Shown in pieces: positions 57,788-64,000 of a DNA stretch of 64,000 nucleotides. The position numbers and the translations under genes are program-made. The DNA comes from Gelria sp. Kuro-4. Its GTDB lineage: Bacteria > Bacillota > DTU030 > DUMP01. The stretch is from contig NZ_AP024619.1 in NCBI RefSeq assembly GCF_019668485.1, positions 1-64,000 on the forward strand. The letters run 5' to 3'. Positions within the stretch are counted from its first letter, which is position 1, and the number at the start of each line of letters is the position of its first letter. Under the pieces are notes generated by a model. The model worked only from the letters and a program-made list of their open reading frames with translations. It did no database searches and was not told where the DNA came from.

Positions 57788-58552
57788 TTGCTTTATCATG
57801 CCGTGGCCCTGCCTACGGACATTAAAGCAGCCTACCTTGTGCCTATTTCGGATTTACACGTAGGCGATCCTTTATTTGATGAGCAGAAGTTTATGCGCCT
57901 TGCTGACTGGATTGCTCAAACACCAAACGCATGGGTAGTTCTGTTAGGCGACTTGATGAACACGGCCTTGAAAAGCTCCAAGAGCGACATTTACCAAGAG
58001 AGACTAAATCCGCAGCAGCAACTGCGGTACGCCAAGAAGTTACTCCTGCCAATCAAGGACCGTATTCTGGCCGCCGTCGAGGGCAATCACGAACAGCGGA
58101 TCATGCGTGAGGACGGCATAGACACCACTGAGCTTCTGGCAGATGAATTGGGGGTTTTCTACTCACCCCATTCCGTCCTCCTAAAAATCACCTTGGGCGC
58201 GGGCAGTAAGAACGGTAAGCCACAGTGCTACACGGTTTATGCCACGCATGGAGTGGGGTCGGGCCGCACGGTAGGAGCTAAGGCCAACTCGCTTCGTAGG
58301 CTGCGAGATATCGTACTGGCCGATATCTACATCACAGGGCACATCCACTGGATGACCGCCTTCCAAGAAACCTACTACGTCCCCGATACTCGAAATAACA
58401 AAATCACAGAAACAAAACTCACTTTCGTCTCTTCGAGTTCCTTCCTGAAGTGGGGCGGGTACGCAGAAGAAAAGCTCCTGGTGCCTAGCAAGTTGGGGGT
58501 TCCACGTATCCGGCTAGATGGTACCAGAAAGGACGTGCATGTCTCGATATGA
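57788..58552 (+). CDS. Calcineurin-like metallophosphoesterase
   Basis: All metal-ligand motifs of the family are present: ISDLHVGD, LLGDLMN, EGNHEQR, YATHG and TGHIHW. 254 residues. Phage members act as nucleases, phosphatases or DNA-end repair partners; the substrate is unknown. TTG 57788 follows AGGGGG. Confidence 0.85.
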   Translation: MLYHAVALPTDIKAAYLVPISDLHVGDPLFDEQKFMRLADWIAQTPNAWVVLLGDLMNTALKSSKSDIYQERLNPQQQLRYAKKLLLPIKDRILAAVEGNHEQRIMREDGIDTTELLADELGVFYSPHSVLLKITLGAGSKNGKPQCYTVYATHGVGSGRTVGAKANSLRRLRDIVLADIYITGHIHWMTAFQETYYVPDTRNNKITETKLTFVSSSSFLKWGGYAEEKLLVPSKLGVPRIRLDGTRKDVHVSI

Positions 58553-58731
58553 GTGAAGAGCGGTACTTCACCTGTGGACGTGTCCTCGCCAACACAATGC
58601 AGGAAGCACTGAAGAAGTTGGAGGAGCAGGTGCGCCAGCGAGGGTTTACCCCACGCGGTGCGTTGAGAGCCTACGAAACCCACATTCCAGGTTGGTATGA
58701 ATACTATATTGAAATAGAGGCCCCTATGTAA
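58549..58731 (+). CDS. Small phage protein (60 aa)
   Basis: MSEERYFTCGRVLANTMQEA, LKKLEEQVRQRGFTPRGALR. The start overlaps the phosphoesterase stop by four bases (ATGA), so the two are coupled. Function unknown. Confidence 0.6.
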   Translation: MSEERYFTCGRVLANTMQEALKKLEEQVRQRGFTPRGALRAYETHIPGWYEYYIEIEAPM

Positions 58732-58732
58732 T

Positions 58733-58765
58733 GCCCTTGGATATAGTCCAAGGGCTTTTCTTTTT
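58733..58765 (+). terminator. Terminator between convergent operons
   Basis: GCCCTTGGA-TATAG-TCCAAGGGC followed by TTTTCTTTTT ends the rightward transcript and overlaps the end of the convergent polymerase gene. Confidence 0.9.
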
Positions 58766-61103
58766 ATGCCGCCTTTGCGGATAAGTATTCCTCAATGGTT
58801 TTAAGTTCTCCCCAGGAAGGGCCGATCTTGACTTCAGCGTCAAAGGGTACACTGCCGTCCAGTACCGGGGCAGACATGATTCCCTGCAACCAGCGGGCCA
58901 CTTCTACGGGGTCTTCTTTGGTTTCGAGCAGGATTGAATCATGCACCGTAAGCAACAGGCGTGTGTTCGGGTTGCCTACCAAGCACCTGCCAGCCTTGAT
59001 GAGAGCGGTGAGCGTTACGTCGCTCGCCAGCGATTGAATTGGTGCATTTACAGCCTGTCGTAAGACTTCGTTGCGATTGTCGTTTCCAATAAACCCGAAG
59101 TTGCGAGTGCGCCCGAAGGGTGTAGAAACCTTGCCCACCTCTAACACTTTGCGCTTGGTTTCCTCAATCCACTCCTGTGCCTGTGGGAACGCCTTGAAAT
59201 ACTCCTCAATTAAATCTTCTGCCTCACTCACTGAAATTCCTAGCTCTGCCGCCAGGGATGGGGCGGACATTTGATAAATTACGCCGAAGGTGAGGTGTTT
59301 TGCTTTCTGGCGCATCTCCTTGGTCACTTCTTCTGGCTTGACCTTGAACATGAGACAGGCTGTGCGAATGTGCATGTCGCCGCCGGCACGAATGGCCTGG
59401 ATGAGATTTTCGTCCTGTGAGTAGTACGCCAACCCACGGACTTCAGCTTGAGACAAATCACCTTCCACCAGTGTATAGCCCGGTGTGGCAATGAAGATTT
59501 TTCGTATGTCACTGTCCTTGGGGATGTTCTGCAGGTTAACTGGGTTGCTGCTGGAAAGCCGCCCGGTAACTGTTCCGTGAAGGTTGAAGGTGGTGTGGAC
59601 TCTACCGTTAATGTCGGCAGCTTCAAGCAAGGCTTTAACGTAAGTAGAGTGCAATTTTTTCTTAGTGCGGTACTCTAACAGCACGTCCACGATGGGATGA
59701 TACCCTTTAAGCTCCTCCAGAGCATCTTTGTCGGAAGACAGCCTACCAGGAATCGGCAATTCCAATTCTTTGTACAGCACCTCTAGAAGCTGTTTGTGGG
59801 AGTTCGGGTTGAATTCATGCCCGGCATGCTGGTGAAGCTGGTGCAGTAAATCATCTACGGCAGTGGCGTACTCAATGTCCATGTTCCGCAGTAAAGGTAT
59901 ATCCACAAGGACGCCGAGGGATTCCATTCTGGCGAGCACATCGCTGGCTGGGTACAAAAGGGTTTCCAGCACCCTGTGATCGTTTTCAGAAAGCCTTTCC
60001 TGAAACAACCTGTGCAACTGAAGGGTATAGCTGGCGTCCTTGGCGTTGTACCTGTACAAGGTCTCTGGAGGGCAGTTTTCAAACCCGGTCTTGTGGTACG
60101 GCTTAAGCTCGGCGTCGTACTCCGGCATGTTGAGGTAGTCCTTGGCTAGTTGCTTCAGGCCGTGCGTGCCGGGCAGGTTGTTCAGCAAATAGTGTTCCAA
60201 CATGGTGTCTGCCCCTGTGCATGGGCTTGGAATTCCATGTCTCCACAAAACCTGAAGGTCGTATTTGAGATTGTGCCCGACGATGGTCAACCTACCCAAA
60301 GCAACATCCAACTTATCACGAATGTAGTTGTTTTGCAAAGCGTTCTTTGTTACCACTACGGCCGTGCCCGGCTTCCAAGATAGACCGATACATAGTAACT
60401 CCCCTGTGCTAGATGTCTCAACGTCTAAAGCGACTTCTTGACCATGGTACAATTGCCACAAACGGTCAATCAGTTCACGTGCGTCTTCTACATTGTCAAT
60501 TACCACTGTCTTGACATCGCTGGAGGATTCTTTCGGTGGCTCTAATTTTCCTTGTAACACCAGCAACGCTTTTTCCAAGTCGGTCTTTAGGTCCTGGTAC
60601 AATCTTGGAGACCGCAGTACAGCGGCAGGATGGTACGCTGGAACGATGGTTGTGTCTACAGCCTCTGGTAGGTCAGGACTGAGGAGCGCCCCGTGCCAAT
60701 TGCTGATCCCGTGCTTGCCGGCAAGGGCTTTGAGGGCCGTATTGCCAAGGGCAATAACCACCTTTGGCCGGTGTGCTAAAACTTCCCGCCACAGCCGGGG
60801 GAGGCACGCCTTCAACTCCTTCGGTTTTGGGGGGCGGATAGGTTCAGGTGCACACAAACAGGCATTGGTGAGGTAACATTCATCTCGGTCAATGCCAACC
60901 TCTTTTAACACTGTGTCAAGCAGCTTTCCCGCCCTCCCGACAAAGGGCACGCCGCGGGCCGCTTCGGTGGGGCCAGGGGCCTCCCCGCAGATCACTATGT
61001 CTGCCTGGGCAGGCCCACAACCACCTACACAGGGGTAATCTTGTAATGTGCATTTATCACACTGAGCACCGTCAGGCCGAATGTCTTTCCCTCGTGCCAA
61101 CAC
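58764..61103 (-). CDS. Uracil-DNA glycosylase - DNA polymerase I fusion
   Basis: About 780 residues in two enzymes. Residues about 1-190 are a family-4-type, Fe-S uracil-DNA glycosylase: CDKC, VICGEAPGPTEAARGVPFVG, LTNACLCAPEP, KACLPRLW (four Cys ligands) and HPAAVLR. From about 200 comes a 3'-5' exonuclease (ALDVETSS; GHNLKYD; YNAKDASYT) and a family A polymerase: motif A VEGDLSQAEVRGLAYYSQD, motif B RQKAKHLTFGVIYQ, motif C TVHDSILLE. Motif C is HDS instead of the usual HDE. SPO1-type phages also carry a UDG-like domain on their polymerase. GTG 61103 lies ten bases after AAGGAG; a GTG at 61112 is possible. Confidence 0.88.
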   Translation of the reverse strand: MLARGKDIRPDGAQCDKCTLQDYPCVGGCGPAQADIVICGEAPGPTEAARGVPFVGRAGKLLDTVLKEVGIDRDECYLTNACLCAPEPIRPPKPKELKACLPRLWREVLAHRPKVVIALGNTALKALAGKHGISNWHGALLSPDLPEAVDTTIVPAYHPAAVLRSPRLYQDLKTDLEKALLVLQGKLEPPKESSSDVKTVVIDNVEDARELIDRLWQLYHGQEVALDVETSSTGELLCIGLSWKPGTAVVVTKNALQNNYIRDKLDVALGRLTIVGHNLKYDLQVLWRHGIPSPCTGADTMLEHYLLNNLPGTHGLKQLAKDYLNMPEYDAELKPYHKTGFENCPPETLYRYNAKDASYTLQLHRLFQERLSENDHRVLETLLYPASDVLARMESLGVLVDIPLLRNMDIEYATAVDDLLHQLHQHAGHEFNPNSHKQLLEVLYKELELPIPGRLSSDKDALEELKGYHPIVDVLLEYRTKKKLHSTYVKALLEAADINGRVHTTFNLHGTVTGRLSSSNPVNLQNIPKDSDIRKIFIATPGYTLVEGDLSQAEVRGLAYYSQDENLIQAIRAGGDMHIRTACLMFKVKPEEVTKEMRQKAKHLTFGVIYQMSAPSLAAELGISVSEAEDLIEEYFKAFPQAQEWIEETKRKVLEVGKVSTPFGRTRNFGFIGNDNRNEVLRQAVNAPIQSLASDVTLTALIKAGRCLVGNPNTRLLLTVHDSILLETKEDPVEVARWLQGIMSAPVLDGSVPFDAEVKIGPSWGELKTIEEYLSAKAA

Positions 61104-61542
61104 CCGAACCACGCTCCTTCAATACTTCGATAAACCTTTCAGGGAACTCTTTACGGCAGTACCACAAAAGGTGCCGGGTAGCATCCCGCGCGTGGGGCAT
61201 CCCTGCTGTCATGTCCCATGCTTTGAACGCCTTGAGTACGTCGTTAGTTATGGTTTTGCGAACAGATGCTGGAAGTTCGATGATGGGAACATTACACTCA
61301 TCCGCCCAAGACCTAATCATTCCTATAACTTGTGGTGCAGGCAGATTATCCCACACCAAGCCAGCTGATTTCCAAGGATATACGCGAAAGGCTTCTAGGA
61401 GGATGGTTTTGGGCCGAGGGAATGTCTTTAGCAACTTCGGAACCACATCCATAACTACTTGCCCTGCACCGGATACCTTAAATCGGTCTTCATCGAACCA
61501 TGCAAACCCGGTAGTTTTACCGGGGTCAAACGCTAGAAGCAT
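61072..61542 (-). CDS. RuvC-like Holliday junction resolvase
   Basis: LLAFDPGKTTGFAWF is the first RNase-H-like strand with the catalytic Asp6; TILLEAFRVYPW supplies a second acidic residue and HARDATRHLLWY the last Asp. Phage RuvC-like enzymes resolve branched DNA before packaging. 156 residues; it overlaps the start of the polymerase gene by about 30 bases and follows thyX with a 17-base overlap. Confidence 0.75.
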   Translation of the reverse strand: MLLAFDPGKTTGFAWFDEDRFKVSGAGQVVMDVVPKLLKTFPRPKTILLEAFRVYPWKSAGLVWDNLPAPQVIGMIRSWADECNVPIIELPASVRKTITNDVLKAFKAWDMTAGMPHARDATRHLLWYCRKEFPERFIEVLKERGSGVGTRERHSA

Positions 61543-62179
61543 CTAAAGTCTCCTTTCTTACGGTTCTGCCGCAGCTTTTGACTTCCGGGCAGTATCCAAG
61601 CCGCTCGCATTTTGGCACAAGGTACTTTGCCAAGAACGGTGAGACTTTCTCAACCTCCATTTTCATTCTCAGTGCCACCTCTTGAATTTCCCATTGAGCA
61701 CGAGAACATAAGCGCTGCTCGCAGAAGTGGCGTAACTCTCGGAAGTTCATGCTGACGTGAAGGGCCGTCTGTGTAGCGTTTGGCAGTATATAACGGGCGT
61801 CTTCAGGAGGGATACCTAAGTCAAGCAGATGACGGTAAGTTACTAACACCTCAACGAGAGCCGCATTGTAACATTGCACAGCTGTGCTGTTAGCCCTTAT
61901 AGATGGGGGATAAACAAATTGTGTAGCGCCCTCTTTACAATATCTTTGGCTCCGCTGGGCATAGCTCGCCAATCTGTGCCTTACCAACTGGTGTGAACAC
62001 GCCCTGCTTATCCCAACAATTTCAAAGTGGAAGGTAGCAAACTCGGTGATGCTCTCATGGCCGGACTTCAGGCAATGCTCTACGATTTTCGTGGATGGTT
62101 CGCTGTCGTAACACACTGCTGCTGCTCGGGACATGGTTATTACAGGGTCGGGTGTGTGGTTAATGAGTGCCACCTGCAC
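61526..62179 (-). CDS. thyX: Flavin-dependent thymidylate synthase ThyX
   Basis: The ThyX signature RHRLASYAQRS (RHRx7S) is intact, preceded by HESITEFATFHFEIVGISRA and followed by NATQTALHVSMNFRELRHFC. It makes dTMP from dUMP with FAD, NADPH and methylene-tetrahydrofolate. GTG 62179 lies ten bases after GGAGG; 217 residues, normal for the family. With the UDG-polymerase next to it, it suggests control of uracil in phage DNA. Confidence 0.95.
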   Translation of the reverse strand: MQVALINHTPDPVITMSRAAAVCYDSEPSTKIVEHCLKSGHESITEFATFHFEIVGISRACSHQLVRHRLASYAQRSQRYCKEGATQFVYPPSIRANSTAVQCYNAALVEVLVTYRHLLDLGIPPEDARYILPNATQTALHVSMNFRELRHFCEQRLCSRAQWEIQEVALRMKMEVEKVSPFLAKYLVPKCERLGYCPEVKSCGRTVRKETLDASSV

Positions 62180-62181
62180 AG

Positions 62182-62577
62182 CTATTCCGCCTCCTCTGTA
62201 AATACGCACTCGTATTCCGGCCTCCGCCGCCAACACATGTGGCCGCTCGAACCGCGTTCCCAGTATTCAAGTACTTGTACAGGAATGCTGTTCATCGTGT
62301 TTCCTGCTGGGCAGTCTTTGTCATCGTGTCTAGGCGGGTCCCCGTAGAAACACCAACTATACTTATTAGGTGTAGGCTCATAGAAAGAGAAAGCTGTGCT
62401 TACAGCTACTTTAAACTCTCTTCCGCATTCTTGGCACTTGACAATCAGTAGGGCTACCTTTTTAACATATACATCACACATAGAAGGCTTGAAGGGATCA
62501 TAACGCGGCACGCCGTACTCATCCCACCAAAGAGGTGGTCCTAAGCGCTTGGTAATGTCGCTATAATCAGGTCTCAT
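62182..62577 (-). CDS. Phage protein of unknown function (131 aa)
   Basis: Contains a CQEC knuckle and two more Cys (DKDCPAG, GHMCW), possibly zinc binding; WWDEYGVPRYDPF near the start. ATG 62577 follows GGGGAG by seven bases. Function unknown. Confidence 0.6.
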   Translation of the reverse strand: MRPDYSDITKRLGPPLWWDEYGVPRYDPFKPSMCDVYVKKVALLIVKCQECGREFKVAVSTAFSFYEPTPNKYSWCFYGDPPRHDDKDCPAGNTMNSIPVQVLEYWERGSSGHMCWRRRPEYECVFTEEAE

Positions 62578-62743
62578 CACTACTCTCCCCTTCCATTAAC
62601 CGTTGCGAGAACCGCTCCACCGCCGCCCGGATTCGCTCCTGCTGCTCCGGCGGAAGCTCGCCGACAGGTCTATGTGCCTCCGTATCGACGTGGATGACGT
62701 ACCATTGGATGTGGCCCAACTTACCGCACCATACCCGCGTCAT
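62567..62743 (-). CDS. Small phage protein (58 aa)
   Basis: MTRVWCGKLGHIQWYVIHVD followed by a helical, acidic end. ATG 62743 follows GGAGG; it overlaps the next gene by 11 bases. Function unknown. Confidence 0.55.
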   Translation of the reverse strand: MTRVWCGKLGHIQWYVIHVDTEAHRPVGELPPEQQERIRAAVERFSQRLMEGESSDET

Positions 62744-62915
62744 GGCCACTCCTCCTTCGGCGCTCATTGTTATGCTCCTTTTCCCGCTCTAACGATGTTC
62801 GTAGGCCAATAATTTGCTCTATATATTTCCTGCGTTCTTGCTTCCAACGAATCTCTGCCCAAATCAAAAACAAAGCAAGAGTTACAGTAGCTAAGGGCCA
62901 TAAGTCATAGTTCAT
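62721..62915 (-). CDS. Small membrane-anchored coiled-coil protein (64 aa)
   Basis: MNYDLWPLATVTLALFLIWA is an N-terminal membrane helix; the rest is a charged coiled coil. It has a spanin-like or accessory layout but no lysis context. ATG 62915 follows AAAGGAG. Confidence 0.55.
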   Translation of the reverse strand: MNYDLWPLATVTLALFLIWAEIRWKQERRKYIEQIIGLRTSLEREKEHNNERRRRSGHDAGMVR

Positions 62916-63291
62916 GGTTACGCCCTCTCCTTTCTGCCAGCAATAGCTTGGGCGCTTTGTAGGAATTCGCATAGGATTCAGGCTGAATCTGGAAGTCTAT
63001 CTTCATGTCCGTCACTCTCCAAAGTTGTTTTGTTTGCCTTGTACATTCTCGTGACCAGCGCCACCGTGCCTCGCCCCAATCGCCTGTTTCGCCTTGCTGC
63101 ACCCACTCCTTAACGGAGCCGTATCTCTTTGCAAACTCGTCGTCCGGCATAATAGCTAGAATGTCCACATCCCTTGGAGTGTCCGTGTTAAGAGCAGAAC
63201 CGACTAGGTAAATAGGGCAACTGTACTTACGTGCCAAGGTGCGCGCAACGGCATCAAGCTTGATGACAATCATGGGTGAACATCTATCCAT
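62905..63291 (-). CDS. Nucleotidyltransferase-like protein (128 aa)
   Basis: YLVGSALNTDTPRDVDILAI has the GS...(D)xD pattern of the nucleotidyltransferase fold (here DVD), followed by an IDFQIQ strand. Possible functions include RNA or small-molecule nucleotidylation. ATG 63291 follows GGAGGAAGG. Residue evidence for activity is moderate. Confidence 0.65.
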   Translation of the reverse strand: MDRCSPMIVIKLDAVARTLARKYSCPIYLVGSALNTDTPRDVDILAIMPDDEFAKRYGSVKEWVQQGETGDWGEARWRWSRECTRQTKQLWRVTDMKIDFQIQPESYANSYKAPKLLLAERRGRNHEL

Positions 63292-63736
63292 GGTTAGTGC
63301 CTTCCTCCTCCAGCGCGGCCAGCGCTTTGCGGGCCTTTTCACAAGTAGGGTGGCAGCGGAATGCACTGCATTCTCCTCGGAAGTGGCCGTCTGAATACAT
63401 CAAGCCCTCCAAAGCTTCCCGCATTGCCGCTACCTGCGCCTCCAACTTCCGCACCCGCTGCCGCAGCTTGGCATTTTCTTCTTCGAGTTGGGTTTTAGTA
63501 TAGCGCAACCTAATCTTCTCTTCTGTTTCTGCCAGCCACTTCACCTCCAACTCTCGCACCCGCTGGAGCCAGTACGGAAGGGCGGAGCGGGCTTCAGCGA
63601 TAAAGCGCACATTACCAGGAGTAGCATGTTCGCATATATACGGCATTACCCGCTGCGCGTACACCTCTGCATACCACGGCTCAGGGTCGGCCTTCTCGCA
63701 CAGTTCCCAATCCTTCTGCCAATCCCGCTCAGGCAT
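63284..63736 (-). CDS. Coiled-coil phage protein with a C-terminal Cys pair (150 aa)
   Basis: A long coiled coil (RYTKTQLEEENAKLRQRVRK, LEAQVAAMREALEGL) precedes CSAFRCHPTC, a possible zinc site. ATG 63736 follows AAGGAGGTG. Function unknown. Confidence 0.55.
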   Translation of the reverse strand: MPERDWQKDWELCEKADPEPWYAEVYAQRVMPYICEHATPGNVRFIAEARSALPYWLQRVRELEVKWLAETEEKIRLRYTKTQLEEENAKLRQRVRKLEAQVAAMREALEGLMYSDGHFRGECSAFRCHPTCEKARKALAALEEEGTNHG

Positions 63737-63738
63737 GG

Positions 63739-63954
63739 CTACACCTCCTTCACCTTAATAAGCTCCCATAGGACTTTGCTTATTGGTTTTTCACATCTTA
63801 AGCACCATGTGTTTCTTATCAATCCCAAATCACCATCGCATTCTTTGCAAGACGAAACTTCCCATCCCTGATTCTTTCCTGCTTTGTCTACACAATCGCT
63901 CTTTTCCGTAATCGTTTTCATCTGCTCAGCGGGCCACTTAACTGCTTCTCGCAT
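63739..63954 (-). CDS. Zinc-ribbon phage protein (71 aa)
   Basis: SSCKECDGDLGLIRNTWCLR with CEK makes a CX2C...CX2C ribbon. ATG 63954. It overlaps nothing and is part of the same minus-strand operon. Function unknown. Confidence 0.55.
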   Translation of the reverse strand: MREAVKWPAEQMKTITEKSDCVDKAGKNQGWEVSSCKECDGDLGLIRNTWCLRCEKPISKVLWELIKVKEV

Positions 63955-63956
63955 GG

Positions 63957-64000
63957 CTACGCCTTCTCCAATGCTTCGTTAATGATATCTAAGGCAGCTT
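63957..64000 (-). CDS. Partial gene at the right edge (C-terminal 13 residues)
   Basis: The minus-strand frame ending at TAG 63,957-63,959 reads AALDIINEALEKA, a plausible helical C-terminus, with the next gene's start three bases later. The rest is outside the window. Confidence 0.45.
   Translation of the reverse strand, partial: AALDIINEALEKA

Overview
The window looks like the chromosome of a thermophilic or anaerobic clostridial Firmicute of the Moorella / Desulfotomaculum (Peptococcaceae) type. The evidence is a GC-rich ribosomal cluster, strong GGAGG ribosome binding sites with frequent GTG/TTG starts, an EF-Tu carrying a four-cysteine insertion, CCA-encoded tRNAs, an oxygen-sensitive glycyl radical enzyme and an HD-GYP protein. 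The species cannot be named from the sequence alone. Host chromosome fills positions 1 to about 19,446; from there to the right edge everything is one large, incomplete prophage.

Host part, almost all on the minus strand. Positions 88-2562 hold an IclR regulator with two identical palindromic operators upstream, and a double-HD-domain HD-GYP protein. Positions 2661-7418 are the translation cluster tuf-rpmG-secE-nusG-rplK-rplA-rplJ-rplL (in transcription order), with an L10-type leader and a terminator after rplL; rpoB does not follow. Positions 7577-18,856 are a catabolic island read right to left: TRAP transporter (dctP, dctQ, dctM), glycyl radical enzyme, its radical-SAM activase, a split SuyA/SuyB-UxaA type lyase or dehydratase, a LarA-type nickel-pincer racemase/epimerase, a GntR/FadR-type regulator and a DRE-TIM metallolyase. 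A long palindrome of the TGGTnnnACCA kind lies upstream of dctP. The chemistry suggests import and anaerobic cleavage of a small hydroxy acid, either a sulfonate or a sugar acid; the exact substrate cannot be read from the sequence. The island separates tuf from a tRNA-Thr/fMet/Tyr/Thr cluster, genes that are neighbours in many bacteria.

The prophage is integrated in a tRNA-Thr(TGT) gene: only the 3' part remains at 19,402-19,446 as the left attachment site. Next come (i) a minus-strand early operon of about 25 very small genes (19,681-27,143), many Cys-rich, including a DUF1874 / AcrIII-1 type ring nuclease that would counter type III CRISPR signalling; (ii) a 1.7-kb gene-free control region with four helically phased T-tracts and eleven copies of TTGGCGGAAGT, the probable replication origin; (iii) a prim-pol/helicase gene; (iv) a mirror-image pair of consensus promoters; (v) a plus-strand region dense in structured RNA, with two tRNA-like elements and two copies of an unrecognised RNA module (32,282-33,729); (vi) small genes, MazG-like pyrophosphohydrolase, terminase, P22-like portal, scaffold, capsid, connector, a giant nozzle/LamG protein and two large internal (ejection) proteins. 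No tail sheath, tube or tape-measure gene is seen, so this resembles a short-tailed podovirus; (vii) lysis genes: a zincin-glucosaminidase-SLH lysin and a holin; (viii) on the minus strand a nucleotide/replication operon: ThyX, RuvC-like resolvase and a uracil-DNA-glycosylase-DNA polymerase I fusion, preceded by small genes that run off the right edge. No integrase or CI-type repressor is in the window; both, and the restored tRNA-Thr, are expected to the right of 64,000.
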